From Microbacterium sp. MF43 (lineage in GTDB: Bacteria; Actinomycetota; Actinomycetes; Actinomycetales; Microbacteriaceae), in contig NZ_JABBDY010000005.1 of NCBI RefSeq assembly GCF_012847295.1, positions 124,001-188,000 of the forward strand: a DNA stretch of 64,000 nucleotides, in the 5' to 3' direction. The notes below the pieces were generated by a model. That model ran no database searches and was not told the origin of the DNA. It saw only the letters and a program-made list of their open reading frames with translations. Of this stretch, positions 41,296-49,205 are shown piece after piece (the first letter of the stretch is position 1; every line of letters starts with the position of its first letter). A program made the translations under genes and the position numbers.

Positions 41296-41676
41296 TCAGC
41301 GGACGAAGCGGATCGCGAGGGGGTACTGGTACCACTCGCCGCGACTCGCCTTCACGGCGGCGATGATCGAGCACACCAGGTTGAGCACCGCGATCGCGAG
41401 CAGGATCACGAATCCGACGAGGACGATCGTAAGCACGCCACCGACGAGGGCGTAGATCAGCAGGCTCACCTGGAAGTTGAGCGCCGCGGCGGTATGGGCG
41501 CGCACGAATGGCCCGCGGTCCTTGAGGATGAGGAAGCCGATGAGCGGCACCAGGAAGTTGAAGAAGAGCGAGCCGACGTGCACGAGGGTCGCCCACGTCT
41601 TCTCGTCGGACGGACTCATCGGCTGCGGCGGCTGCGCATAGGCGTAGGGCGCCTGTGACGGGGGAGGGTAGCTCAC
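41296..41676 (-). CDS. DUF4870 (Tic20-like) membrane protein
   Basis: A 126-residue protein. A Pro/Tyr/Gln-rich N-terminus of about 25 residues is followed by WATLVHVGSLF and three to four hydrophobic segments, with the family motif FVRAHTAAALNFQVSLLIY. Function is unknown. The GTG start at 41674-41676 has TAGAGT 6 bases upstream. Confidence 0.88.
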   Translation of the reverse strand: MSYPPPSQAPYAYAQPPQPMSPSDEKTWATLVHVGSLFFNFLVPLIGFLILKDRGPFVRAHTAAALNFQVSLLIYALVGGVLTIVLVGFVILLAIAVLNLVCSIIAAVKASRGEWYQYPLAIRFVR

Positions 41677-41682
41677 CCGGCC

Positions 41683-41688
41683 ACTCTA
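41683..41688 (-). promoter_or_regulatory. Putative -10 box of the DUF4870 gene
   Basis: TAGAGT (minus strand) is 6 bases upstream of the GTG start. Confidence 0.45.
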
Positions 41689-41733
41689 CGAAGCCGCCCG
41701 CCGCGACGCACGGGGGAAATCCCCCGAGTCGTC

Positions 41734-43035
41734 TCAGACGTGCCGCAGCGCGTCCTGCCCGACCTCGGCGATGGCGGTGTGCCCTGACAGGCCCAGGGTG
41801 ATGTCGAGCTCTGCGAGCACGTTGCGCACCACCTCGCGGACGCCGTCCTCGCCGGCGATGCCGAGTCCGTACGCGTACGGGCGGCCGAGCGCCACGACGG
41901 TGGCTCCGAGGGCGAGGGCGATGAAGGCATCCGATCCCTGTCGCACCCCGGAGTCGAAGACCACGGGCACCCGTCCGCCGACCCGCTCCGCGACACCCGG
42001 CAGCGCGTCCAGGGTGGGTACGGACTGGTCGATCTGACGGCCGCCGTGGTTCGAGACCCAGACGCCGTCCATACCTGCATCGAGGGCACGCGCCGCGTCG
42101 TCGGGGTGGACGATCCCCTTCAGGATGATCGGCAGCGAAGTCCACTCGCGCGCCTTCGCCACGTCGTCCCAGGTGAGCGCGGGCGTCGAGAACACCTCGA
42201 GGAACGTCTCGACCGCCGTGCGCGGCAGCGGAGACCGCAGGTTCTCGCGCAGGCCGGCGCCGGTCAGCGCCGCCCCCTTGCGGGCGATCTGCACGCCCGC
42301 GGCCACCGTCTTGGCGGTCAGCTTGACGGCCGGTGCGGGCGGTGCCGAGGCATCCGTCCCCCTCCTCACGCGCTCGCGAACGAGCTGCTGGAAGACGGGG
42401 TCGCTGGTGTACTGCGCGATGCCCAGGCCCCGCGTGAACGGCAGGTAGGCGAGGTCGAGGTCGCGTGTGCGCCACCCGAGCAGATGGGTGTCGAGCGTCA
42501 CGACGATCGCCTCGCACCCGGATGCCTCGGCACGCCGCAGCAGTGAGGCGTTGAGGTCGTCATCGGCCGACCAGTAGAGCTGGAACAGCCGGGAGCCGTC
42601 GGGGGCGGCATCGGCCACCGCCTCCATCGGGTACGACGCCTGATTCGACAGCGCGTACGGAACGCCGAGGTCGGACGCGGCGCGCGCGACCGCGAGATCG
42701 GCGTCGGCATGAGCCAGCTCCATGACGCCGAGCGGTGCGAGCAGCAGCGGCGTCGCGCGCCGCCGACCGAGGAACTCGACGGACAGATCCCTCTCGGCGA
42801 CATCGCGCAGCGGCCGGGGCCATATCTGCCACCGCCGGAACGCCGCCGCGTTCGCCTCCATGGTGCGCTCCGCGCCGGCGCCGCCGGCGATATAGGCGAA
42901 CGCCTCGGCCGAGAGCGAACGACGGGCGCGCTCCTCGAGAGCAACGTCGTCGACGGGAACACGAGGCCTGCCGCCGCTGATCCCCGCGCGGTAGATCTCG
43001 GATTGCGTGCGGCGCGAAATCCCGCTGGTTGGCAT
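41734..43035 (-). CDS. FMN-dependent alpha-hydroxy-acid oxidizing enzyme (lactate dehydrogenase/monooxygenase-like)
   Basis: A 433-residue TIM-barrel flavoprotein of the glycolate oxidase/lactate dehydrogenase family. Active-site SNHGGRQID carries the catalytic His and substrate-binding Arg, and [11 protein letters not shown] holds the Lys binding [16 protein letters not shown] and [10 protein letters not shown] complete the FMN phosphate site. An insertion between YLPF and LILKG of the lactate 2-monooxygenase type is present ([19 protein letters not shown]). Either L-lactate 2-monooxygenase or L-lactate dehydrogenase activity is plausible. It has a leaderless promoter (TAGGCT). Confidence 0.9.
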   Translation of the reverse strand: MPTSGISRRTQSEIYRAGISGGRPRVPVDDVALEERARRSLSAEAFAYIAGGAGAERTMEANAAAFRRWQIWPRPLRDVAERDLSVEFLGRRRATPLLLAPLGVMELAHADADLAVARAASDLGVPYALSNQASYPMEAVADAAPDGSRLFQLYWSADDDLNASLLRRAEASGCEAIVVTLDTHLLGWRTRDLDLAYLPFTRGLGIAQYTSDPVFQQLVRERVRRGTDASAPPAPAVKLTAKTVAAGVQIARKGAALTGAGLRENLRSPLPRTAVETFLEVFSTPALTWDDVAKAREWTSLPIILKGIVHPDDAARALDAGMDGVWVSNHGGRQIDQSVPTLDALPGVAERVGGRVPVVFDSGVRQGSDAFIALALGATVVALGRPYAYGLGIAGEDGVREVVRNVLAELDITLGLSGHTAIAEVGQDALRHV

Positions 43036-43041
43036 GCCGTC

Positions 43042-43047
43042 AGCCTA
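43042..43047 (-). promoter_or_regulatory. Putative -10 box of the hydroxy-acid oxidase gene
   Basis: TAGGCT (minus strand) lies 6 bases upstream of the ATG at 43033-43035. Confidence 0.5.
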
Positions 43048-43048
43048 G

Positions 43049-43198
43049 GACCCGCCCTCTCGCGGAGCCTCCAGCGACGGGGTTCGCGGCGGGCGACGGA
43101 TTCCGCAGGCAACGTCAGCACGGTCGATCCTCGCGCTGAGCGCGCTGCTCATGGCACTGGGGACCGGCCTGCTCATCGCCCGCCGACGCCGGGTGTGA
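43049..43198 (+). pseudogene. Remnant of a surface-protein C-terminal sorting signal
   Basis: An open frame from the stop TAG 43046-43048 to TGA 43196-43198 ends in SILALSALLMALGTGLLIARRRRV, here split as SILALSALLMALG then TGLLIARRRRV. This is a hydrophobic helix plus Arg tail exactly like the end of an LPxTG sortase substrate. No LPxTG is left (IPQATS stands in its place), there is no start codon, and only some 50 codons remain. A 15-bp hairpin follows the stop. It reads as the 3' end of a deleted cell-wall protein gene. Confidence 0.55.
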
Positions 43199-43204
43199 AC
43201 GCGA

Positions 43205-43239
43205 CTGCGGGGCGGCGCCGTCGTGGCGTCGCCCCGCAG
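43205..43239 (+). terminator. Strong hairpin after the sorting-signal remnant
   Basis: A 15-bp stem (CTGCGGGGCGGCGCC with GGCGTCGCCCCGCAG, one mismatch) closes a GTCGT loop. No T-tract follows, as is common for high-GC terminators. Confidence 0.65.
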
Positions 43240-43279
43240 GTCGTCCGTCGCGCGCCGCGACGCGCGTGCCGCGCGGAGG

Positions 43280-43438
43280 TCAGGTCTGGCGTCGGATGAA
43301 GCGCATGAGCCAGGCGATCACGGCGATGACGATGATCACGAGGCCGATCCACAGCAGGAACTTCGCCGCTTCGATGAACACGCCGAGAAGCAGCAGCACG
43401 ATGCCGACGATGAGGAGGATCACAGCTAGTCCGGTCAT
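43280..43438 (-). CDS. Small membrane protein (DUF6131-like)
   Basis: A 52-residue protein with two closely spaced hydrophobic helices (TGLAVILLIVGIVLLLLGVF and LLWIGLVIIVIAVIAWLM) and a basic tail RFIRRQT. The ATG at 43436-43438 follows GTAGGGGAC; upstream in-frame ATG 43486 would add 16 residues. It resembles the short DUF6131-type membrane proteins common in Actinobacteria; function is unknown. Confidence 0.7.
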   Translation of the reverse strand: MTGLAVILLIVGIVLLLLGVFIEAAKFLLWIGLVIIVIAVIAWLMRFIRRQT

Positions 43439-43516
43439 GTCCCCTACCTTGCCGCGGGTGAACGACGCGGAAGAAGGGCTTGACAACCCGCGGTGCCGCG
43501 GGTCAGCCGATCGGCG

Positions 43517-44419
43517 TCACTCCGAGCCGAACCCGCACCACTCTGCCACCCACGTCAGGATCTGCCCGCGCATCTCTTCCGAGGCGGCGAGCTCGATCTC
43601 GCCCTCCTCGCCGTCGATCGTGACGTCCAGGTCGAAGCTCGTCCCCCGCTTGTCCTCCTGCACCGCGTGCGGGTCGCACCGCAGCGGAACGAGCGGCAGC
43701 GAGAGGACGACGGACTCCGTGTCACCCTCGGCGAGCTCCAGCCCGACGGGATAGTCGTCGGCAGTGGCTCCCGCGCCGGCGTCGAACGTCAGCAGGTTGG
43801 TCGTCTGGATCGAGCGGATGCCTCCACCCCCGGCTCCCGTCGGCGTCACCGTCAGCTCCAGAGCGGCCGGCTGACCCGCCGGTGAGGGGGAGAAGCCCGT
43901 GAACGCGAGGTCGGCCGCCTGCGAGAGCAGGACGACACGGCACTCCCGCTCGTGGAGCGGCGGCACGAAGCCGAGCGGATCCTCGAGCGGCTCGGTGGCG
44001 TGGCCCCGTGCGTCGCCGAGCGTGTAGTCGACGACGAGCGTCGCGGTCGCGGCATCCGGATCCACCTCCTCGTCGCACGCGACCGGCGGAAGCTGCACGC
44101 GAACGCCCACCGAGCGACCCGGCCCGACGGTGCTGTCGCGCGCGTTCACCCGGCCGATCGAGCCGTCGAAGCGCGGATCGTCGACCAGGAGCTCGCCGAC
44201 GACGAGCGTCTCATCGGTGCCGTTGGTGACGACCACCTGCGCTTGGCGCGCAGCGACGTCGGACCGCAGCTGCTGCAGCTCGACCGTCACGCCGGCAGGC
44301 AGGCCGTCGAGCTCGCTCGGCCCGGACGGCTCGTCCGCCGCACACGCAGAGGTCGCGCACGCGGCGAGCACCACCGCGGCCGCCGCCACGGCCCTGCGCC
44401 ACCCACCGCCCCACCTCAT
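43517..44419 (-). CDS. Lipoprotein of unknown function
   Basis: A 300-residue secreted protein. Residues 1-22 are a lipoprotein signal: Arg-rich start, hydrophobic core AVAAAAVVLAAC with lipobox LAAC. The mature part is all-beta in appearance, with two Ig-like halves (VTVELQQLRSDVAARQAQVVVTNG; LAFTGFSPSP) and cysteine pairs (ACDEEVD/ERECRV and LRCDPH/AEWCGF) that may form disulfides. No known domain is recognised. Its ATG overlaps the racemase/OSBS stop by 4 bases, so it is coupled to that enzyme. Confidence 0.8.
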   Translation of the reverse strand: MRWGGGWRRAVAAAAVVLAACATSACAADEPSGPSELDGLPAGVTVELQQLRSDVAARQAQVVVTNGTDETLVVGELLVDDPRFDGSIGRVNARDSTVGPGRSVGVRVQLPPVACDEEVDPDAATATLVVDYTLGDARGHATEPLEDPLGFVPPLHERECRVVLLSQAADLAFTGFSPSPAGQPAALELTVTPTGAGGGGIRSIQTTNLLTFDAGAGATADDYPVGLELAEGDTESVVLSLPLVPLRCDPHAVQEDKRGTSFDLDVTIDGEEGEIELAASEEMRGQILTWVAEWCGFGSE

Positions 44420-45549
44420 CGCGTGAGCGTCTCCCGCGCGACGGTGAAGTCCTCGAGCGCCACCGGATCGATCTCGACCCCGAGGCCGTGCCCCGTGGGT
44501 ACCCGCACGTGCCCGTCCTCGAGCACGGCGGGCTCGGTCACGATGTCGCGCGCGTAGAACCGGCTCGACGCCGACACGTCGCCGGGGAGTGTGAACCCCG
44601 GCAGCGCGGCGAGCGCGGCGTTCGCCGCCCGGCCGATGCCGGTCTCCAGCATGCCGCCGCACCACACCGGGATCGAGGCATCCCGGCACAGGTCGTGGAT
44701 CGCGACCGCCTCGAGATAGCCGCCCACGCGCCCGGCCTTGATGTTGATGACGGATGCCGCACCCAGCGCGAGCGCGTCGGCGGCCGCCTTCGCCGACACG
44801 ATCGACTCGTCGAGGCACACCGGCGTCGTGAGCCGCCGCGCGAGAGCAGCGTGGTCGACGAGGTCGTCCTCCTGAAGCGGCTGCTCGATCAGCAGCAGGT
44901 CGAAGCGATCGAGCTCGGCGAGCGTGTCGGCGTCGGCGAGCGTGTACGCCGAGTTCGCGTCGACCTGCAGCATGATCCCCCCGAACGCGTCGCGGACGGC
45001 GGCGGTGTCACCCACGTCGCGGCCGGGCTTGATCTTGATCTTGATGCGCGCGTAGCCCTCGTCGAGGTAGCCCCGCACGACGTCGACGAGGGCCGCCGGA
45101 TCGCGCTGGATGCCGACCGAGACGCCGCTGGGCACGCGGTCGCGCGCGACACCGAAGTACTCGCCGAGCGCGCGGCCCTCACTGCGCAGCGCCGCGTCGA
45201 GGACCGCGAGCTCCAAACCCGCCTTCACCATGCGGTGGCCGACGAAGGGCCGCAGGACCCCGGCGACCTCTTCGGGTGCGAGCGTGCCGCGGTCGAGCAG
45301 CGCCGGCGCGAGCCACCGGAGCGCGACATCCCACGCGCTCTGGGTGTACTCGCTGGAGTACAGCGGGGCGGCGCTCGTGACGATCTCGCCCCAGCCGTCG
45401 CCGCCGGACGTCAGCGCTCGCACGACGATCGCCTCGCGCACCGTCTCGGTGCCGAACGACGTCGTGAACGGGGTAACGAGCGGCAGGTGCAGCACCCGCA
45501 GTTCGAACCCTTCGAGGGCGACGGATGCCGCGGCAGACGCGATGGGCAT
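44416..45549 (-). CDS. menC: N-acylamino-acid racemase / o-succinylbenzoate synthase family enzyme
   Basis: A 377-residue enolase-superfamily enzyme of the NSAR/OSBS group. Catalytic features are the KxK pair in RIKIKIKPG, metal ligands Asp in LQVDANSAY, Glu in LIEQPL and Asp in CLDESI, and the second Lys in NIKAGRVGG. OSBS and N-succinylamino-acid racemase cannot be separated by these motifs. A COG3375-type acyltransferase gene 1.3 kb upstream on the same strand, and the absence of other men genes here, favour the racemase role. ATG 45547-45549 has TACCCT 6 bases upstream. Confidence 0.88.
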   Translation of the reverse strand: MPIASAAASVALEGFELRVLHLPLVTPFTTSFGTETVREAIVVRALTSGGDGWGEIVTSAAPLYSSEYTQSAWDVALRWLAPALLDRGTLAPEEVAGVLRPFVGHRMVKAGLELAVLDAALRSEGRALGEYFGVARDRVPSGVSVGIQRDPAALVDVVRGYLDEGYARIKIKIKPGRDVGDTAAVRDAFGGIMLQVDANSAYTLADADTLAELDRFDLLLIEQPLQEDDLVDHAALARRLTTPVCLDESIVSAKAAADALALGAASVINIKAGRVGGYLEAVAIHDLCRDASIPVWCGGMLETGIGRAANAALAALPGFTLPGDVSASSRFYARDIVTEPAVLEDGHVRVPTGHGLGVEIDPVALEDFTVARETLTR

Positions 45550-45555
45550 GGGCTC

Positions 45556-45561
45556 AGGGTA
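45556..45561 (-). promoter_or_regulatory. Putative -10 box of the racemase/OSBS gene
   Basis: TACCCT (minus strand) is 6 bases upstream of the ATG. Confidence 0.45.
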
Positions 45562-45583
45562 GTCCGCCCGCCGTCCGCGCGCG

Positions 45584-45733
45584 TCAGTGCGCGAACCGCG
45601 TGGGCCGCATGTCGGGCGCCACCGGAACGAAGGTTCCCCGAGCCCGGCGCGGTGCGCGACGGCGTGCCTTGCGAGCGTCGCCCCGCAGTACCGTCGCGAG
45701 CCCGGTCACCAGGATCTCGATGTGTTCGCGCAT
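45584..45733 (-). CDS. Small basic hypothetical protein (49 residues)
   Basis: The ATG at 45731-45733 is preceded by a good Shine-Dalgarno GAGGAG 6 bases upstream. The frame gives 49 residues: an apolar helix MREHIEILVTGLATVLRG, a strongly basic run [13 protein letters not shown] and the end PDMRPTRFAH. It fills the gap between the cyclase and racemase genes on the same strand. I recognise no family; the amphipathic start and Arg cluster suggest membrane or nucleic-acid association. Confidence 0.55.
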   Translation of the reverse strand: MREHIEILVTGLATVLRGDARKARRRAPRRARGTFVPVAPDMRPTRFAH

Positions 45734-45796
45734 GATCTTCTCCTCGCGTGCGTGTCTGCAAGGGAGGAGCCGCTGCGCGCGGCACAGATACGTCGG

Positions 45797-46723
45797 CTAG
45801 GCGGGAACCTCGGCGAACGCGCGCACCGGGAACGTTCCGAAGCCCTCGACCGCCGGGGGCGCCGCGGTGAACCGGGCTCCGCGCGCCGGCAGACCGCCGA
45901 GGTTGGTGAGGTGCTCGACGACGTGCACGCCCGCGCCGAGCAGCAGGGTGTGCGCGGGGCGCTCCCCTCCCGCCTCGGTGTCGTCGATGTTGAGGGAGTC
46001 GATGCCGACGAGCGCGGCGCCGGCGTCGATCAGCCACTGCGCCCCTTCGCCGGTGAGGTAGGGCGCACGGGAGCCGTACTCGGGCCGACCGAACCAGCGG
46101 TCCCAGCCGGTGTGCAGCAGCACGGCCGCTCCGCGCACGTCGCGATCGGCGAGAGTCTCGGGGCGGATGCCGCGGCGCTCGGGCGTCCAGGCGTCTTCGA
46201 GATGGAAGACCTCGGCACGCAGGCCGACGAGCGACGCCAGCTCGAGCCCGGCGAGATCGGGGCCCTCGGCGTAGCGGTGGAACGGGCTGTCGAGGTAGGT
46301 GCCGGTATTGCCGACCATCGTCAGGATGTCCATCGCGAACTCGGTGCCGGGCGCGTACCTCGCACGCGAGTCCTCGCGCGTCAGGTGCGGCGTGATCGTC
46401 GGCGCGGGCAGACCGGGATACGTGACGAGGCCGGCGCGGATGGGGTGACTGAGGTCGACGACCCGCGGCTTCGTCGACGGCGCCGCGGCGGAGGCATCCG
46501 GAACCACCCCGCGGCTGCCACGGTGGGGTTCTTCGACGATGCGCAGTCCGCGCAGCTCGACCTCGTCGACCAGGGCCAGCCCCAGGTGCCGCACCAGGAG
46601 GCGGCCGATCGCGTCCTCGGTCGCATCGGCCGAGGGCAGGTCGAGGCGGAAGCCGGTGCCGGCGAGCCCACCGCCGTTGGCGAACCGGATGTCGAAGTCG
46701 AAGTGGGCGCGGTACTCGGGCAT
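45797..46723 (-). CDS. Cyclase family protein (kynurenine-formamidase-like metal-dependent hydrolase)
   Basis: A 308-residue protein. Residues about 85-308 form the cyclase/KynB fold: VVDLSHPIRAGLVTYPG, the metal-site motif NTGTYLDSPFHRY (HxGTHxDxPxH family, with Asn replacing the first His) and IGIDSLNIDD. An unusual N-terminal region of about 75 residues (FDFDIRFANGGGLAG) precedes it. Family members hydrolyse amide bonds such as N-formylkynurenine. The gene lies between an N-acyl racemase and an acyltransferase. TAGGCT lies 6 bases before the ATG. Confidence 0.87.
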   Translation of the reverse strand: MPEYRAHFDFDIRFANGGGLAGTGFRLDLPSADATEDAIGRLLVRHLGLALVDEVELRGLRIVEEPHRGSRGVVPDASAAAPSTKPRVVDLSHPIRAGLVTYPGLPAPTITPHLTREDSRARYAPGTEFAMDILTMVGNTGTYLDSPFHRYAEGPDLAGLELASLVGLRAEVFHLEDAWTPERRGIRPETLADRDVRGAAVLLHTGWDRWFGRPEYGSRAPYLTGEGAQWLIDAGAALVGIDSLNIDDTEAGGERPAHTLLLGAGVHVVEHLTNLGGLPARGARFTAAPPAVEGFGTFPVRAFAEVPA

Positions 46724-46729
46724 GACGCG

Positions 46730-46735
46730 AGCCTA
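46730..46735 (-). promoter_or_regulatory. Putative -10 box of the cyclase-family gene
   Basis: TAGGCT (minus strand) is 6 bases upstream of the ATG at 46721-46723. Confidence 0.45.
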
Positions 46736-46791
46736 GGCGGGCGGGCCGCCGCAGAACTGCCGCTGACCGTCGGATTACGGTCGTTGAACCC

Positions 46792-46827
46792 CCGGTCGTC
46801 GAGCGAGCCGCAGGCGAGACGAAACGC
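46792..46827. repeat. Single arm of the dispersed palindromic repeat
   Basis: CCGGTCGTCGAGCGAGCC continues to GAGACGAAACGC. It matches the right arms at 1717-1750 and 27720-27753. Only a vestigial left arm (CGGTCGTTGA) precedes it. It lies between the acyltransferase stop and the cyclase start. Confidence 0.7.
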
Positions 46828-46837
46828 CCCGGCAGGT

Positions 46838-47554
46838 TCAGGCCGGACGCACGAACAGGTAGCCGCGCTCGTCGTCGAAGCCCCCGATCACCAGGCCCTC
46901 GGCGAGCTGGGTGAGAACGCCCTCGCGCAACCGGGTGCGCCAGGCCGCGGCATCCGTCGGCGCTTCGCGCCGCATGGTCTCGATGTCGTGCGGCACAGCG
47001 ACCGACGCGACCACGCGCCCTGCCTCGGGCGTGGGCACGGGCGGAGCGGCGAGCGCCCACGACACCATGAGCCGGTCGGTCTCGTCGCCGCGGTTGACGC
47101 CGTCGTCCATCGGTCCGTAATGGTCGACGAGGTACTCGGTCACGCGGGTCCCGAGCACACGCAGGTTGAAGTGCGCGTTGCGTGCGACGAGCGGATCGAA
47201 GGTCCACGTGATGTGGCCCACGTCGCGCGCGAGCGCCCACTCCCGCTGGTGCTGCTTGAGCACGCGCCCGAGGCCCTTGCTCTGGTGGTCCGGGAGCACT
47301 CCCGTGATGTGGCTGTGCATCGAGCGCGCCGCGGGGGCGGCGAAGAAGGCGACGGATGCTCCGACCATCCGCTCTCCGTCATAGAGCCCGACCGCATAGT
47401 TGCCCGCGTGGGCGAGGGCGCGCAGCAGGTTCGGCGGCATGCCGCCGCGGTCACCGCCCCACACGTCGGCGAGCACCTGCGACGCGGCGTGCACGTCGGC
47501 GACGGTGTCGAGCGGGCGGATCGCGAAGCCCGGCGGGGGTGACGTGTCGGCCAT
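46838..47554 (-). CDS. GNAT-like acyltransferase (COG3375 type), possible N-succinyltransferase
   Basis: A 238-residue protein. The N-terminal 150 residues carry the GNAT core with the acyl-CoA loop GVLPDHQSKGLGRVLKQHQREWAL. This is followed by the COG3375-specific ITWTFDPLVARNAHFNLRVLG and GDETDRLMVSW. Members of this group sit beside N-acylamino-acid racemases; characterised Geobacillus enzymes succinylate D-amino acids before racemisation. ATG 47552-47554 is chosen; CACACT lies 6 bases upstream. Confidence 0.85.
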   Translation of the reverse strand: MADTSPPPGFAIRPLDTVADVHAASQVLADVWGGDRGGMPPNLLRALAHAGNYAVGLYDGERMVGASVAFFAAPAARSMHSHITGVLPDHQSKGLGRVLKQHQREWALARDVGHITWTFDPLVARNAHFNLRVLGTRVTEYLVDHYGPMDDGVNRGDETDRLMVSWALAAPPVPTPEAGRVVASVAVPHDIETMRREAPTDAAAWRTRLREGVLTQLAEGLVIGGFDDERGYLFVRPA

Positions 47555-47680
47555 GGATCCAGTGTGGCACTCGCCGGCGCGCACAACTCCTCCGGGGGCG
47601 GCCAGGCCTCGTCATCCGCCCCGCTCTGGGGCCAGGCAGGAGGAGGTGTGCACGCCGGAGCCCGGCGTCCGGGGCGCGGA

Positions 47681-47686
47681 TAGCCT
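47681..47686 (+). promoter_or_regulatory. Putative -10 box of the MFS gene
   Basis: TAGCCT is 6 bases upstream of the ATG at 47693. Confidence 0.5.
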
Positions 47687-47692
47687 GGACGG

Positions 47693-49132
47693 ATGGGCAC
47701 GGATGAGGACGCGAGAAGACGACTCACCCGGATGCCCCGCCAGGGCGCGATCGTCGCCGTGCTCGCGATCGCAGGCTTGGCGTCGTCGTTCATGTTCACG
47801 CTCGTCGTGCCGATCCAGTCGAAGCTGCCCGAACTGCTCGACGCCAGCCGCGAGGACACCGCATGGGTCGTGACCTCGACCCTGCTCGCCGCCGCGATCA
47901 TCACGCCGATCTCGGGCCGGCTCGGCGACATGTACGGCAAGCGACGGATCGTGCTCGTGCTGCTCGCGCTGCTCGTCGTCGGCTCGGTCATCGCCGCGCT
48001 CTCCCCCGGCATCGTCGGCATCATCGTCGGCCGAACGCTGCAGGGCGCGGTCGTCGGCGTCGTTCCGCTGGGGATCTCGATCCTGCGCGACGTGCTGCAC
48101 GAGAACCGCGTCGACACCGCGATCGCGCTCATCAGCGCGACGCTCGGAGTCGGCGGCGCCCTGGGTCTGCCGATCAGCGCGTTCATCACCGAGCGCAGCG
48201 ACTGGCACATGCTGTTCTGGCTGGCCGCCGGCCTCGGCGCGGTGGTCTTCGCGCTCGTGCTGTGGATCGTCCCGGTCAGCGTCCTGCGCACCGCCGGAAG
48301 GTTCGACTTCGTCGGCGCGGCGGGGCTCAGCCTGGGGCTGCTCGGGATCCTGCTGGCGATCTCCCGGGGGAATGAGTGGGGCTGGACCTCACCGGCCGTG
48401 CTCGCCCTCGGCGTCGGCGGCCTCGTCATGCTGCTGGCGTGGGGCTGGTACGAGCTGCGGATCGACGAGCCGCTCCTCGACCTTCGCGTCGCCGCGCGAC
48501 GCCCGGTGCTGCTGACGAACATCGCGTCGGTCGCGATGGGCTTCTCGCTGTTCGCCTCGAACGTCGTCTACCCGCAGATGCTCGAGCTGCCGGTCGCCAC
48601 CGGCGGCTTCGGCCTGTCGCTCCTGGCCGCGAGCTTCGTGGTGATGCCCGCGGGCATCGTGATGATGGTGCTCTCGCCCTTCTCGGGACGGCTCGCCCGG
48701 ACCGTCGGGCCGAAGCTGCTGCTCGTGCTCGGCGCGATCTCGCTGATCGTCGCCTACGGGTTCACCCTTCTCTTCTCGAGCGAGGTGTGGCAGCTGGTCG
48801 TGGCGAACATCCTCATCGGCGCCGGGATCGGCTTCGGCTACGCGGCGATGCCGATGCTCATCATGCGCTCGGTGCCGCAGTCCGAGACGGGCGCCTCGAA
48901 CGGGCTCAACGCGCTGTTCCGCTCGCTGGGCACGAGCACCGCAGCAGCGGTCGTCGGCGCCGTGCTCGCGACCTACACCGTGGCGCACGAAGGAACCGCA
49001 GTCCCCTCGCCGACGGCGTTCCAGCTGTCGTTCGTGCTGGGCGGGGCGGCCGCCGTGATGGCCCTTCTCGTGGCGCTGTTCATCCCTCGGCACCATGCGC
49101 CTGAGGAGAGGCATCCGTCCCTCCGGGAGTGA
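47693..49132 (+). CDS. MFS multidrug exporter, DHA2-like (14 helices)
   Basis: A 479-residue major-facilitator protein. The pattern of about 14 hydrophobic segments and motif A (GRLGDMYGKRR after helix 2) identify it. ISATLGVGGALGLPISAF matches the drug-proton antiporter motif C region (GxxxGPxxGG-like), and MLFWLAAGLGAVV follows. The substrate cannot be predicted. It is divergent from the acyltransferase gene with 138 bases between and a leaderless-type start. Confidence 0.9.
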   Translation: MGTDEDARRRLTRMPRQGAIVAVLAIAGLASSFMFTLVVPIQSKLPELLDASREDTAWVVTSTLLAAAIITPISGRLGDMYGKRRIVLVLLALLVVGSVIAALSPGIVGIIVGRTLQGAVVGVVPLGISILRDVLHENRVDTAIALISATLGVGGALGLPISAFITERSDWHMLFWLAAGLGAVVFALVLWIVPVSVLRTAGRFDFVGAAGLSLGLLGILLAISRGNEWGWTSPAVLALGVGGLVMLLAWGWYELRIDEPLLDLRVAARRPVLLTNIASVAMGFSLFASNVVYPQMLELPVATGGFGLSLLAASFVVMPAGIVMMVLSPFSGRLARTVGPKLLLVLGAISLIVAYGFTLLFSSEVWQLVVANILIGAGIGFGYAAMPMLIMRSVPQSETGASNGLNALFRSLGTSTAAAVVGAVLATYTVAHEGTAVPSPTAFQLSFVLGGAAAVMALLVALFIPRHHAPEERHPSLRE

Positions 49133-49205
49133 TGACGTCCCCGCCCGCGAGGGGTTCGCCCGCTCGCCTGACGGCACGGCGTGATCGACAGGGCAGAATC
49201 GAGGC

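Noticed and set aside
44416-45549. Firm assignment to menaquinone biosynthesis
   Set aside because: NSAR and OSBS share all visible catalytic motifs. No other men gene is in the window, and the COG3375-type neighbour favours racemisation.
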